The notes: a model not told the origin generated them from the sequence alone. A DNA stretch of 64,000 nt from Dyadobacter psychrotolerans (GCF_004349265.1 NZ_SMFL01000020.1:1-64000), one strand, 5' to 3'. Counted from the first letter of the stretch, positions 1 through 7,965 are shown. Numbers and translations are program-made.

Positions 1-138
1 GGACAATTGCTTTAGATAGCTGTCGAGCGTATTGCGGGATATACCTAAAACCCGGGCAATAAAGCGGTTACTCTTCTTTGAGGCCCGCAGTTCAATGATG
101 CGTTTGACTTGAAACATTTGGATTCGCTGGTTAGCCAT
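1..138 (-). CDS. istA: IS21-family transposase IstA, N-terminal part (continues beyond window start)
   Basis: The minus strand from the ATG at 136-138 encodes the first 46 residues of an IstA transposase, starting MANQRIQMFQVKRII. They match the start of the complete IstA at 28755 at nearly every position (one Val/Ile difference is visible). The helix-turn-helix segment that binds the IS ends is present; the catalytic DDE region lies outside the window. At the nucleotide level the two copies differ at many third-codon positions, so they are related but distinct IS elements. Confidence 0.93.
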   Translation of the reverse strand, partial: MANQRIQMFQVKRIIELRASKKSNRFIARVLGISRNTLDSYLKQLS

Positions 139-299
139 GGTTCATCTGGCAGCGACCGCTATGTTTCAGGTCAATACCAGGACAAACTTCAGGAATTACA
201 GCTACCAAATTATACCTCTCCAAAGTGGCTCAAGTTGCACTTCCGGGAGTGGCTCAGTTTGCACTTCCGGAGGTGGCTCAGTTTGCGCCTCTTTTCTCA
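1..299 (-). mobile_element. Partial IS21-family element, left end at 299
   Basis: The IS end is placed at 299 because the sequence diverges from the intact copy at 28595 exactly outside the shared TGAGAAAAGAGGCGCAA motif (minus-strand reading). Inside the end lie three roughly 25-bp repeats built on GTGGCTCAGTTTGC at about 229-290, the multiple terminal transposase-binding repeats typical of IS21. The element continues past the window start, so its other end and target duplication cannot be checked. Confidence 0.85.
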
Positions 300-432
300 A
301 GTTGTGAATTTCAACGATATTTTGCAGTGTTTCTTTATGATTCTGTTGCCGTTTTTGGCTTGGTGATGGTATCGAACTTTTGACGGTTATTGCCACCGGA
401 TCGACATACTTGTAGTGGTGCTCTAACGTCAT
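300..432 (-). pseudogene. ORF truncated by IS21 insertion, last gene of the leftward operon
   Basis: An ORF starts at the ATG at 430-432 and overlaps the stop of the MFS gene in an ATGA arrangement, which suggests a translationally coupled operon gene. About 44 native codons (starting MTLEHHYKYVDPVAITVKSS) are read before the IS21 end at 299; the frame then runs into IS sequence and stops near 202. I do not recognise the family. The product would be a short chimeric fragment and is probably non-functional. Confidence 0.5.
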
Positions 433-1697
433 TTCTTAACCATCTTGTAGGTTTCCTGCAATCCTATCCAGGCAATGATGCCAGATAATAGGGTAAGAAG
501 GCCTGCAACGTGAATCGCCCAGACCATTCCCAGCCAGGCTGCAACCAATCCTGCCATAAGCGCACCAATGGCATAACCCATGTCCCTCCAAAAGCGGTAT
601 ACGCCAAGTGCCGAAGCGCGCCACAACGGAGGGGCAGCGTCGCTGACAGCAGCGAGCAAGGCCGGATAAACCATCGCTGTCCCCATACCTAGTAGCGCCG
701 ACCCGATAAGACCCGTCCATAAAGCAGGAAATACCTCCAGGCCAATAAACAGGTGGGCAACCGCTTGCAAAAACATACCCCAAACTATAAGTGGCTTTCT
801 TCCAAGTCGATCTGCTAATGGACCCGTCACCAGCTGTCCAACGCCCCAAACAACCGGGTACACTGCTTTAATCCAGCCAATGCCTTCCAGGTTTACCCCA
901 GCTGCGGTAAAAAGTAATGGAAATACACCCCACGACATACCATCGTTCAGGTTATTGATCAGTCCGGCTTGTGATACAGCGAACAGGTTTTTGTTTTTCC
1001 AGCTTGTCTGCTCAAACACCCAGGATAAAGTGGGTTGCCGTTGCGGCTCTATGAGCTTTAAAGGTGACCACTGGTCGGCTTCCAGTTTTGCAAAACCCTT
1101 TGTGTCTTTAATCGCGATTATTGAGAGCATTAACCCTGCCGATGTGAAAATGAAGCCCAGGTAGAACGGTTGTGGCCGTAACCCGTACTGTACTGCCAGG
1201 TAGCCCGTCAGTAGGGCTGTCAGACCTACCGCTCCGTAACCGGCCGCTTCGTTCAGGCCCATTGCAAAGCCGCGTTTACTGGGCCCTACCAGATCAATTT
1301 TCATGTTAACTGTCATCGACCATGCCAGGCCCTGGCTTATTCCAAGCAGGCAATTGGCCAAAATAATCCAGTTCCAGCTTGGCCCCCACGCTAGCAAAAA
1401 GGGGACCGGAATACCGATCACCCAACCCAGAATCAGTACATTTTTTCTTGTATAGCGGTCGGCGAGTACCCCAGAGATTAAATTGGTGAACGCTTTCACT
1501 ACACCAAAGGCGATGATGAATGAAAACACAACCAAATCAGAGCCAATCCCGAATTCCTGGGTGCCGACTAGTGGAACCAAGGTACGTTCTAAGCCGACCA
1601 TGCCACCTACGCAGGCATTAACAATAACTAATAAGATGAATTGCTGCCAATTCTGGCGAAGTCCCAGTGCTAATGGGACTGATGTATTGATCTGCAT
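429..1697 (-). CDS. Major facilitator superfamily transporter
   Basis: A 422-residue integral membrane protein with about twelve hydrophobic segments and MFS signatures: the loop 2-3 motif (ADRYTRKNVLI) and its repeat in the second half (ADRLGRKPLIV). I start it at the ATG at 1695-1697; the frame can be extended to a TTG that overlaps the upstream gene. It is the third gene of a leftward operon behind a rhodanese-type regulator and a rhodanese-MBL enzyme, so a role in moving a sulfur species such as sulfite or thiosulfate, or a thiol compound, is plausible. That substrate is inferred from context only. Confidence 0.9.
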   Translation of the reverse strand: MQINTSVPLALGLRQNWQQFILLVIVNACVGGMVGLERTLVPLVGTQEFGIGSDLVVFSFIIAFGVVKAFTNLISGVLADRYTRKNVLILGWVIGIPVPFLLAWGPSWNWIILANCLLGISQGLAWSMTVNMKIDLVGPSKRGFAMGLNEAAGYGAVGLTALLTGYLAVQYGLRPQPFYLGFIFTSAGLMLSIIAIKDTKGFAKLEADQWSPLKLIEPQRQPTLSWVFEQTSWKNKNLFAVSQAGLINNLNDGMSWGVFPLLFTAAGVNLEGIGWIKAVYPVVWGVGQLVTGPLADRLGRKPLIVWGMFLQAVAHLFIGLEVFPALWTGLIGSALLGMGTAMVYPALLAAVSDAAPPLWRASALGVYRFWRDMGYAIGALMAGLVAAWLGMVWAIHVAGLLTLLSGIIAWIGLQETYKMVKK

Positions 1698-1708
1698 GAG
1701 TCCAGGGG

Positions 1709-2827
1709 TTAGCGGATTGCGCAACGGTTAGCCCCTGCTTCGACTTCGGCCGGATCAACCGAAGTAAAATCACCGCTACTATTGATTTCGCTGATCACTA
1801 AGTAATTAGGCGGTGTCGGAGGGATGCGGTCAAGAAGGTAATCGATAAAGTCGGTTTCTTCAAGAGACAGTAACGGAACACTTTGGCTCAATTCGCCAAT
1901 GGTTGTCAAGAGTGGCTTTTGATCGAAAGCAACAGGCCGGGAGGTATGCCCTGGCATTACTTGTGTCAGAGCTGGCAGGGCAAGCAGTTTGTGGATGGAA
2001 TGGTATAACCGCGATGCTTTCAGCATCAATTCACTTGCAGACGCTTTTAAATCAGGACGGCCAACACTGTCTATAAATAAGGTATCGCCGGTGAACAGAT
2101 GCTCATTGTCGATATGGTAACACACGCTTTCCAGCGTATGCCCGGGTGTCGGGATTACCTGTAATGTAGTTGCCCCCAGCGTAAACGTGGTATGCTCATC
2201 TATGGCCTTGTATGGAAACTGGAATTTTTCGGACTCTGGAAGCAACAGTTGGGAATTGGTCTGCCTGGCCAGCCCTTGGGAACGGGACAAGTGGTCTGCA
2301 TGCAGATGTGTATCGAGTACATAACGGATTTGCCACCCGTGCTTGATTGCCAAGCCTATGTACACGCGTTCATCCAATGATGCATCTATAACCAAGGCTT
2401 CCCCCTGAGAAGCCACCAGATAGGACAGGCACCCTTTACCTGTGCGGCGGATTTGCAGGATGGTCAAATCAGGATTGTTCGTTGGAATGTAAGCCGTGTT
2501 CCAGGCTGCGCTCCACGCTTGCATACCGCCTTCCAGCGAATATACGGTATAACCCTGCGCTTGAAGCTGCTCGGCTGCCCGCATGCTCATGATCCCGGCC
2601 CCGCAGACAGTCACAACGGGTTTATCAACAGGTAATTCAAGATTGGATAACGCGTGAATATCTCCGGCTTTTAGCTGCTCATACACATCGGCATGAATAC
2701 TTTCAGGAATAGACCACTCCTGGCGCTGGTCCAACGAACGGACATCGACAACGCTAAGCGGTTTACCAATGTCCAGCCAGTTTCTAAGGGTAGCAACATC
2801 GACGGTGGGAATGGGCGACGGGTTCAT
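1709..2827 (-). CDS. Rhodanese-metallo-beta-lactamase fusion, persulfide dioxygenase-like
   Basis: The 372-residue protein has an N-terminal rhodanese domain (about 8-110, catalytic loop VTVCGAGIMSM with Cys75) and an MBL-fold domain (about 120-330) with metal ligands in THLHADH (173-179), PGHTLES and GDTLFIDSVGRPDL. This GDT...VGRPDL pattern is that of ETHE1/Blh-type glutathione-persulfide dioxygenases, which oxidise persulfide to sulfite while the rhodanese domain shuttles sulfane sulfur. The start is set at the ATG 10 bp after the regulator's stop; a longer in-frame start would overlap the regulator. Probably cytoplasmic, no signal peptide. Confidence 0.88.
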   Translation of the reverse strand: MNPSPIPTVDVATLRNWLDIGKPLSVVDVRSLDQRQEWSIPESIHADVYEQLKAGDIHALSNLELPVDKPVVTVCGAGIMSMRAAEQLQAQGYTVYSLEGGMQAWSAAWNTAYIPTNNPDLTILQIRRTGKGCLSYLVASQGEALVIDASLDERVYIGLAIKHGWQIRYVLDTHLHADHLSRSQGLARQTNSQLLLPESEKFQFPYKAIDEHTTFTLGATTLQVIPTPGHTLESVCYHIDNEHLFTGDTLFIDSVGRPDLKASASELMLKASRLYHSIHKLLALPALTQVMPGHTSRPVAFDQKPLLTTIGELSQSVPLLSLEETDFIDYLLDRIPPTPPNYLVISEINSSGDFTSVDPAEVEAGANRCAIR

Positions 2828-2837
2828 AACAGAAAAG

Positions 2838-3503
2838 TTAAAGTGGTACAGAAATAGGTAGCTGCCTTCTTTTCCAGTCAGGAAATCCTTCATCCAGCCG
2901 GCTTGCTGTTATGCCGCGTTCTCGGAGCAGTTCAACGGCTTCGTCGGCAAATACACAAAATGGGCCCCGACAGTACACAATTACCTCCTGGCCAGCAGGG
3001 CAGTCCACGATCCGTTGCGCCAGCTGGTCGATGGGCACCGACAGCGCTTGCGGGATATGTCCTGCCTTATATTCCTTTTCAGGGCGCACGTCCAGGATCA
3101 AGACGTTATCCTGATCGATTTTTTGTAGCAACTCGTCAATCGAAATGGCCTGAAACGAGCTTTTTTCTTCCCGGAACTCGCGCAGCGTCCGATCAATTTC
3201 GGCCATGCGGTTAATGCCCAAATCGCGTAGTGACTGCCAAACGGCATATATATCCTCGTTTGCAAGACGATAATGGGCGTAATGACCTTCTTTCTGAAGG
3301 CTGACCATATTTGCACCTTTAAGTACTTGCAAATGCTGGGAGGCATTGGCAATGCTTAGTGTCAATTGTCCAGCGATTTCTTCCACTGTCCGGCTTCCTT
3401 GGGCCAGAAGCTCAATGATCTGCAACCTGTACGGGTTTGCCATTGCTTTTGTAAGGGTCGCAAGCTCGGAATAGATCCTGTCTTTAAATTCTTGTTTCTG
3501 CAT
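2838..3503 (-). CDS. ArsR-family repressor fused to a rhodanese domain
   Basis: Residues 8-100 form an ArsR-type winged helix (VEEIAGQLTLSIANASQHLQ as recognition region) and 118-215 a rhodanese domain with the active-site loop around YCRGPFC (Cys178, Cys183). The DNA-binding half contains no cysteine, so the redox thiol pairs used by BigR/SqrR-type persulfide sensors are absent there; sensing through the rhodanese cysteines is an inference. It is first in the leftward operon and starts beside a perfect palindrome (3540-3573) that it probably binds, controlling itself and the divergent MBL-rhodanese gene. Confidence 0.88.
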   Translation of the reverse strand: MQKQEFKDRIYSELATLTKAMANPYRLQIIELLAQGSRTVEEIAGQLTLSIANASQHLQVLKGANMVSLQKEGHYAHYRLANEDIYAVWQSLRDLGINRMAEIDRTLREFREEKSSFQAISIDELLQKIDQDNVLILDVRPEKEYKAGHIPQALSVPIDQLAQRIVDCPAGQEVIVYCRGPFCVFADEAVELLRERGITASRLDEGFPDWKRRQLPISVPL

Positions 3504-3522
3504 AGCACTATAATTTGGTATG

Positions 3523-3590
3523 CAAAGATAAATAGCAAATTCAATTATTCAATAGATTTATTGAATAATTGAAAATCTTCATTAATTTTG
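3523..3590. promoter_or_regulatory. Divergent promoters sharing one palindromic operator
   Basis: A perfect inverted repeat with 15-bp arms (TTCAATTATTCAATA, 4-bp centre) spans 3540-3573. Leftward, TTG (complement of 3550-3552), 19 bp and TATCTTTG (complement of 3523-3530) fit the Bacteroidota promoter. Rightward, TTG at 3561-3563, 19 bp and TAATTTTG at 3583-3590 fit it as well. Both -33 elements lie inside the palindrome, so one bound repressor would block both promoters. Confidence 0.8.
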
Positions 3591-3650
3591 TCGTGCCATC
3601 GTGGATATACCTGGTTTAACAATGTTTTATAAGACTTAATACTTGGACAA

Positions 3651-5093
3651 ATGGAAAGACGAAATTTTGTTTTAAATCTTGCTGGGCTTGGTTTTTACTC
3701 GATAGCCGCCAACTTTAAAGTAGTGGGACAAACGCTTCAAAGCACAGATAATTATACTGTTGAGCAATTTGAAGACAAGGGGCTAGCCCATTACTCCTAT
3801 GCAATAATGGCTGGAAAAAAGGTTATAGTTATTGATCCACAAAGGAACCCGCAGGTATATTATGATTTTGCTAAAAAGCATGATGCATCAATAGTTGGCA
3901 TTATTGAAACACACCCCCATGCTGACTTTGTGAGTTCTCACCTGGAAATACACCGCAGCCTGAATGTTCCAATTTATGCCAGCAGCTTGACCAAATCCCA
4001 ATATCCATTGACTGCTTTTGATGAAGGAGGGATTATCAAACTGACTGATAAGGTAGGGTTGAGATCCATGTATACGCCAGGACATGCACCGGATCACATT
4101 GCCGCTGTTTTGTACGAGGAAAAAAAGGATAAAATAGTTTTCAGCGGCGATTCATTGTTTCTTGGGGACGTGGGACGTCCCGATTTGCTGGACTATTCCA
4201 GAGAGAGTGAAAAACAAAGAAAAAACCTTGCTGAAATGATGTATGATACCGTCCATCAGAAGTTTGCCAAACTTGACGATGATGTCATTGTTTATCCTTC
4301 CCACGGGGCTGGTTCACTCTGCGGTAAATCGATCCGGAAGGCTGCCAGTTCAACGATTGGTTACGAGAAGCAAAACAATTACGCATTTGAAAAACGCACA
4401 AGAGCTGAATTTGTTACCGTGCTATTAAGTGACCAGCCTTTCATCCCCAAGTATTTTTCCCACGACGTACGTTTAAATAACCAGGGCGCACCGGCATTTA
4501 AGCCCAGCTTGGCCAACATCAAAAGTTTCCCTAAAAATGTTCAGCCTGAAAACGGAGCGTTACTTATTGATACCCGCCCTTCCCAACTTTTTCAGGCATC
4601 TTATATAAAGGGGGCAGTGAACATCCCAGCAACTGGTCCGATGGAGACCTGGCTAGGTAGCCTGATAGCTCCCCAATCCAAGTTTTATGTGATCGCTGCC
4701 GATGACAAGAGTTTACAGACTGCCCTAAGTAAAGCAGCTTCCATTGGCTATGAGGGTAATATACTTGGTACAATTTTGTATGATGCATCCAGCGGAAACC
4801 AATTGGCCTCCTTTGATCAGAATACCTTTGTTGCCGATGATAATAAATACACCTATCTGGATGTAAGGACTGAAAAGGAAGCAAAAAATCAGCCTGTTTT
4901 CAAGAATAGTATAAATATTCCCTTGCAGGACCTGGACAAAAGGATGTCAGAGATACCGACGTCAAAACCCATCCTGATTCATTGCGGCTCGGGGTACCGT
5001 TCGGCAACTGCTGCGAGCCTGCTGAAAAAAGAACTGCCATCTGCCGAAATATATGATATGGGCGTAGCAGTTACAAAGTTTGGGGTAAACTAA
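3651..5093 (+). CDS. Exported MBL-fold protein with two rhodanese domains, 3' end replaced by transposon DNA
   Basis: The 480-residue product has a Tat/Sec-like N-terminus (ERRNFVLNLAG), an MBL domain (about 35-270; THPHADF at 87-93, GDSLFLGDVGRPDL) and two rhodanese domains (about 280-370 and 385-476). The first lacks the catalytic cysteine (AADDKS); the second has it (HCGSGYRSAT, Cys445). The THxHADF form, with Phe where ETHE1 has His, is known in MBL-rhodanese proteins. The last codons (GVN, stop) lie inside the Tn3 inverted repeat that begins at 5082, so the native C-terminus was replaced, probably with small loss. Transcribed from the divergent promoter at 3583-3590. Confidence 0.87.
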   Translation: MERRNFVLNLAGLGFYSIAANFKVVGQTLQSTDNYTVEQFEDKGLAHYSYAIMAGKKVIVIDPQRNPQVYYDFAKKHDASIVGIIETHPHADFVSSHLEIHRSLNVPIYASSLTKSQYPLTAFDEGGIIKLTDKVGLRSMYTPGHAPDHIAAVLYEEKKDKIVFSGDSLFLGDVGRPDLLDYSRESEKQRKNLAEMMYDTVHQKFAKLDDDVIVYPSHGAGSLCGKSIRKAASSTIGYEKQNNYAFEKRTRAEFVTVLLSDQPFIPKYFSHDVRLNNQGAPAFKPSLANIKSFPKNVQPENGALLIDTRPSQLFQASYIKGAVNIPATGPMETWLGSLIAPQSKFYVIAADDKSLQTALSKAASIGYEGNILGTILYDASSGNQLASFDQNTFVADDNKYTYLDVRTEKEAKNQPVFKNSINIPLQDLDKRMSEIPTSKPILIHCGSGYRSATAASLLKKELPSAEIYDMGVAVTKFGVN

Positions 5094-5129
5094 AGAAAGG
5101 GAGAAAAACCGTCACGACTTTTGCGTAGG
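5082..5129 (+). repeat. Left terminal inverted repeat of the Tn3-family transposon
   Basis: The sequence starts GGGGTAAACTAAAGAAAGGG and is the reverse complement of 16595-16642 with two mismatches near the inner end. It overlaps the last codons of the MBL-rhodanese gene and supplies its stop codon (5091-5093). Confidence 0.9.
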
Positions 5130-5140
5130 TTTTTTCTCCC
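5099..5140. terminator. Hairpin at the inner edge of the left inverted repeat
   Basis: GGGAGAAAAACC (5099-5110) pairs with GGTTTTTTCTCCC (5128-5140) with one bulged T and a 17-nt loop. The right transposon end lacks the second arm. The hairpin could stop transcription entering or leaving the element; this is inference from structure. Confidence 0.5.
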
Positions 5141-5235
5141 GGCATAATTCGGTACACTCAATTCTAAGCGGCTGATCTCTGTACGTTAATCAAGAGAATC
5201 TGGCTGTCCGAAATGCTACATGGCGATCATATACA

Positions 5236-5946
5236 CTATTGAACCTTTACCTTTACTTTCGAAAAAACATATAACGTTTCCGTTGCAATTTGCCTGCAGC
5301 GTTCATCGTATTTAGCGGTTTCCTGTGCTTTTCCATCAAATTCCTTTGGGTCGTCGTAGGGAACAGCCACCCGCGAAGAAGCTCCTTTAACGACAGGGCA
5401 AGCCTTGTCTGCCTGAGAGCAGGTCATGATTGCGCAAAAATCATTTTGAGGGTTGCTAGGATCATCATATTTTTTTGAAAATGCCTTTAATGATTCTGCA
5501 TCTGCCGCGTATCTCACTTCATAAAGAGGATTTTTGTCTTCGGATGTTTTGGTGATTTCAAATCCAGCCCGGGTGCATGCAGCAACAGCTCTTTCGTTGA
5601 AGGCACTGGACTCAGTTCCCCCCGAGAATGTTTTAACCTTTGGAATATCATAGTAAGCAGCAGCTGTCGCAGCCCAAATCTGACCGAAATGGCTACGTCG
5701 GGAATTATGTGTACAAATATATGCGAGTTGCACCGGCTCAGCTGAATTAACTTTATTCTGTATAAAAAGGGCAATTTTGTCTAACTCTTCTTTTCTGTCC
5801 TTAGGAATTCTTGAAAAATCCGATTTGACTTTGTTTATATAAGTTAACAGGGTTGGATTGATAGCTACCTTTTTACTTGGCTCATCAGCGAGAATACTGG
5901 CACACGGTAACAACAACAAACACACAACCAGATTTAAGAGCTTCAT
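5236..5946 (-). CDS. Secreted low-molecular-weight phosphatase / arsenate reductase-like protein
   Basis: The 236-residue protein has a signal peptide (1-20, MKLLNLVVCLLLLPCASILA) and a low-molecular-weight phosphatase domain with the P-loop CTHNSRRS (Cys78, Arg84), about 70-80 residues later than in ordinary ArsC. Further cysteines occur in DFCAIMTCSQADKAC. Related proteins accompany arsenic genes in Bacteroidota. A periplasmic location would be unusual, because thioredoxin-linked arsenate reduction is cytoplasmic; dephosphorylation or oxyanion binding outside the membrane are alternatives. It is divergent from arsR across a shared operator region. Confidence 0.8.
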   Translation of the reverse strand: MKLLNLVVCLLLLPCASILADEPSKKVAINPTLLTYINKVKSDFSRIPKDRKEELDKIALFIQNKVNSAEPVQLAYICTHNSRRSHFGQIWAATAAAYYDIPKVKTFSGGTESSAFNERAVAACTRAGFEITKTSEDKNPLYEVRYAADAESLKAFSKKYDDPSNPQNDFCAIMTCSQADKACPVVKGASSRVAVPYDDPKEFDGKAQETAKYDERCRQIATETLYVFSKVKVKVQ

Positions 5947-5983
5947 ATTGATTTTAATTTAAACTTAAAAATGCATCGATTCA

Positions 5984-6061
5984 ATCGTAAATATACGATG
6001 AGAATTTTCATAAAAAATATTTATCGTATTATTGCAATGAATAAAATAGTTTATATCTTTG
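5984..6061 (+). promoter_or_regulatory. ars promoter with two ArsR-type operators
   Basis: TTG (6032-6034), 19 bp and TATCTTTG (6054-6061) form a consensus Bacteroidota promoter only 4 bp before the arsR ATG, so the message may be leaderless or nearly so. A perfect ATCGTA-N4-TACGAT palindrome lies at 5984-5999, between arsR and the divergent ArsC-like gene. A degenerate copy, ATCGTA-N4-TGCAAT, at 6023-6038 overlaps the -33 element. These are the likely ArsR sites. Confidence 0.72.
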
Positions 6062-6065
6062 GCAC

Positions 6066-6395
6066 ATGGGAGTTACAAAGACACAAGTATTCACGGACAA
6101 ACAAAACCGTATTGCAGATCTGGCCAAGGCGCTGGCACATCCGGCACGGGTTGCTATTATTCAGCATCTTTTAAAAGAGAAATCATGCGTTTGCGGTGAT
6201 CTGGTAGAAGTGTTGCCACTTGCACAGGCAACGGTTTCACAGCATTTGAAAGAATTGAAACAGATTGGTATCCTGCATGGAGAAATCAATCCGCCCCGTG
6301 TTTGCTATTGCATCAATGAAACAGTATGGCAGGAAGCAAAAGCTATATTTGGAGAAATCTTTGAATCAGATGTTGAAGTAGCTTGCTGCAATTAA
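6066..6395 (+). CDS. arsR: ArsR-family metalloregulator
   Basis: A 109-residue winged-helix repressor. CVCGDLVEVLPLAQATVSQH contains the ArsR-type Cys-x-Cys just before the recognition helix, the usual arsenite-binding arrangement, and further cysteines close the chain (VACCN). First gene of a ten-gene rightward operon; it most likely represses the operon and itself until arsenite binds. The ATG sits only 4 bp after the -7 element, and no later in-frame methionine precedes the domain, so this start is retained. Confidence 0.93.
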   Translation: MGVTKTQVFTDKQNRIADLAKALAHPARVAIIQHLLKEKSCVCGDLVEVLPLAQATVSQHLKELKQIGILHGEINPPRVCYCINETVWQEAKAIFGEIFESDVEVACCN

Positions 6396-6443
6396 GTATG
6401 TGGACAAATAATTTATTTATTTTTATTTAATCGTAACATAGCA

Positions 6444-7022
6444 ATGAACAACTTAAATCCAATGAACTGGCAAGCCTTTAAAAAGACACTTTTGGAAAAT
6501 CCGGATAAAATCCTCCAATTCCAATTTGCAGAAGGTGAGTATGTAGATGCATCATATCATATTACCGAGATCAAACAGGCCCCGATTGTATCTGTCGATT
6601 GTGGTGGGGTGATGAACAGCTGGACGGAAATCATTGTGCAGCTTTGGGAGCCGTCTGTAGCAGAGACTGAACGTGCCATGAAAGTAAGCAAAGCGCTTTC
6701 CATCATCAACCTGGTAGAAAAATCGCTTCCACTTAATCCGCTAGGCGTGGTCAAAATAGAATTTGGTAATTCAAAGTTTGATACCCGCCAGATGTACCCT
6801 TCTGAATTTATAGCTGAAGGTGATTCCTTTACTGTTAACCTGGCCGCTGATTTTACCCAGTGCAAGGCAATAACCAGGGGACAAAGCTGTGGCACGACAC
6901 CATCCGGTGAAGAATGCTGCACACCTTCAAGCGCGACAGTAGCTAACGTGAAACAAGTTCAGGTACTTGAAATGGCTGGTGCCGAAAATCAAAGTTGTAC
7001 GCCGGGCGGGGGATGCTGTTAA
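6444..7022 (+). CDS. DUF6428 family protein with cysteine-rich tail
   Basis: A 192-residue soluble protein without signal peptide. The body (about 5-150) resembles DUF6428 proteins found next to arsR in Bacteroidota ars operons. The last 50 residues hold several cysteines (SCGTTPSGEECC and SCTPGGGCC), a pattern suited to binding trivalent arsenic. Biochemical function is not established; a chaperone or buffer for As(III) is an inference. It lies 48 bp behind arsR and 18 bp before the acetyltransferase gene. Confidence 0.75.
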   Translation: MNNLNPMNWQAFKKTLLENPDKILQFQFAEGEYVDASYHITEIKQAPIVSVDCGGVMNSWTEIIVQLWEPSVAETERAMKVSKALSIINLVEKSLPLNPLGVVKIEFGNSKFDTRQMYPSEFIAEGDSFTVNLAADFTQCKAITRGQSCGTTPSGEECCTPSSATVANVKQVQVLEMAGAENQSCTPGGGCC

Positions 7023-7040
7023 TGATTTTAATCCATTAAT

Positions 7041-7538
7041 ATGATCACAATTCGAAATTTAGAACCAGGTGATTGGCCAGCCGTACGTGAGATTTATGAA
7101 CAAGGTATAGCTACCGGCGATGCCACCCTTGAAACCAGTGCGCCCGAGTGGCCGGTCTGGGACCAGTCCCATGTAGCCCAGCACCGTTTTGTCGCACTTT
7201 CAGAAAGCGGTGAAATTGCAGGCTGGGCAGCGTTGACACCGGTGTCCGGAAGATGTGTCTACGCCGGAGTAGCCGAAGTGAGCGTTTATGTCGGTAGCCG
7301 CTTCCGGGGACAAAAAATAGGTGATACACTTTTAAAGCACCTGATCCTGGAAAGTGAAAAAGGGGCCTACTGGACACTTCAGGCCGGTATATTTGCCGAA
7401 AATGTCCCAAGTATCAAACTGCACGAGAAAAATGGTTTCCGTCTGATCGGATATCGTGAAAATATTGGAAAGATGAAGGGGATCTGGCAGAGCGTCAACC
7501 TTTTGGAAAGAAGAAGCAAAGTAACAGGAATAGATTAA
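7041..7538 (+). CDS. arsN: GNAT acetyltransferase, ArsN / phosphinothricin acetyltransferase-like
   Basis: The 165 residues cover the full phosphinothricin-acetyltransferase-type GNAT fold: N-terminal IRNLEPGDWPAVREIYEQGI, the substrate-loop region TLETSAPEW, the acetyl-CoA loop SRFRGQKIGDTLL, and the C-terminal SIKLHEKNGFRLIGYRE. ArsN1 enzymes of this subgroup acetylate the amino group of arsinothricin and phosphinothricin. Position between DUF6428 and arsC supports an organoarsenical-detoxifying role; another amine substrate is not excluded. Confidence 0.82.
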   Translation: MITIRNLEPGDWPAVREIYEQGIATGDATLETSAPEWPVWDQSHVAQHRFVALSESGEIAGWAALTPVSGRCVYAGVAEVSVYVGSRFRGQKIGDTLLKHLILESEKGAYWTLQAGIFAENVPSIKLHEKNGFRLIGYRENIGKMKGIWQSVNLLERRSKVTGID

Positions 7539-7543
7539 GCAAA

Positions 7544-7963
7544 ATGAAAAAAGTATTAGTGCTTTGCACCGGTAACAGCTGCCGGAGCCAGATAGCCGAA
7601 GGCTACCTCAGAAAATTTGCAGGTGAGAAAGCCACCGTATATAGTGCAGGGGTTGAGACCCATGGAGTGAACCCCAAAGCTATTTCCATCATGGCAGAAG
7701 ACGGAATTGATATCTCTGGACATACTTCTAACAACATTGATGGATACCAAGACATTGACTTTGATTTTGTGATCACGGTCTGTGATAATGCAAAAGAACG
7801 GTGTCCATATTTCCCGACTAATGCGAAAAAATTCCATCATAACTTTCCGGATCCTGGAAAAGCAACCGGAAGTGAAGAGCAAATAACGGAGCAGTTTCGT
7901 ACTGTACGCGAAATGGTCAAAACATACTCAGAAAATTTTGTCAATGAGAACCTTCAAAAATAA
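7544..7963 (+). CDS. arsC: Arsenate reductase, thioredoxin-coupled type
   Basis: 139 residues with the low-molecular-weight phosphatase P-loop CTGNSCRS (Cys8, Arg14) and the resolving cysteines Cys80 and Cys87 in TVCDNAKERC. Three-cysteine ArsC enzymes reduce arsenate to arsenite and recycle through thioredoxin. The Asp of the DPG motif (FPDPGKA) is present. It ends 2 bp before the acr3 start, which fits coupling of reduction with export. Confidence 0.95.
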   Translation: MKKVLVLCTGNSCRSQIAEGYLRKFAGEKATVYSAGVETHGVNPKAISIMAEDGIDISGHTSNNIDGYQDIDFDFVITVCDNAKERCPYFPTNAKKFHHNFPDPGKATGSEEQITEQFRTVREMVKTYSENFVNENLQK

Positions 7964-7965
7964 TT

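Noticed and set aside
109..366. 85-codon plus-strand ORF at the window start
   Set aside because: It is antisense to istA and translates the IS21 terminal repeats.
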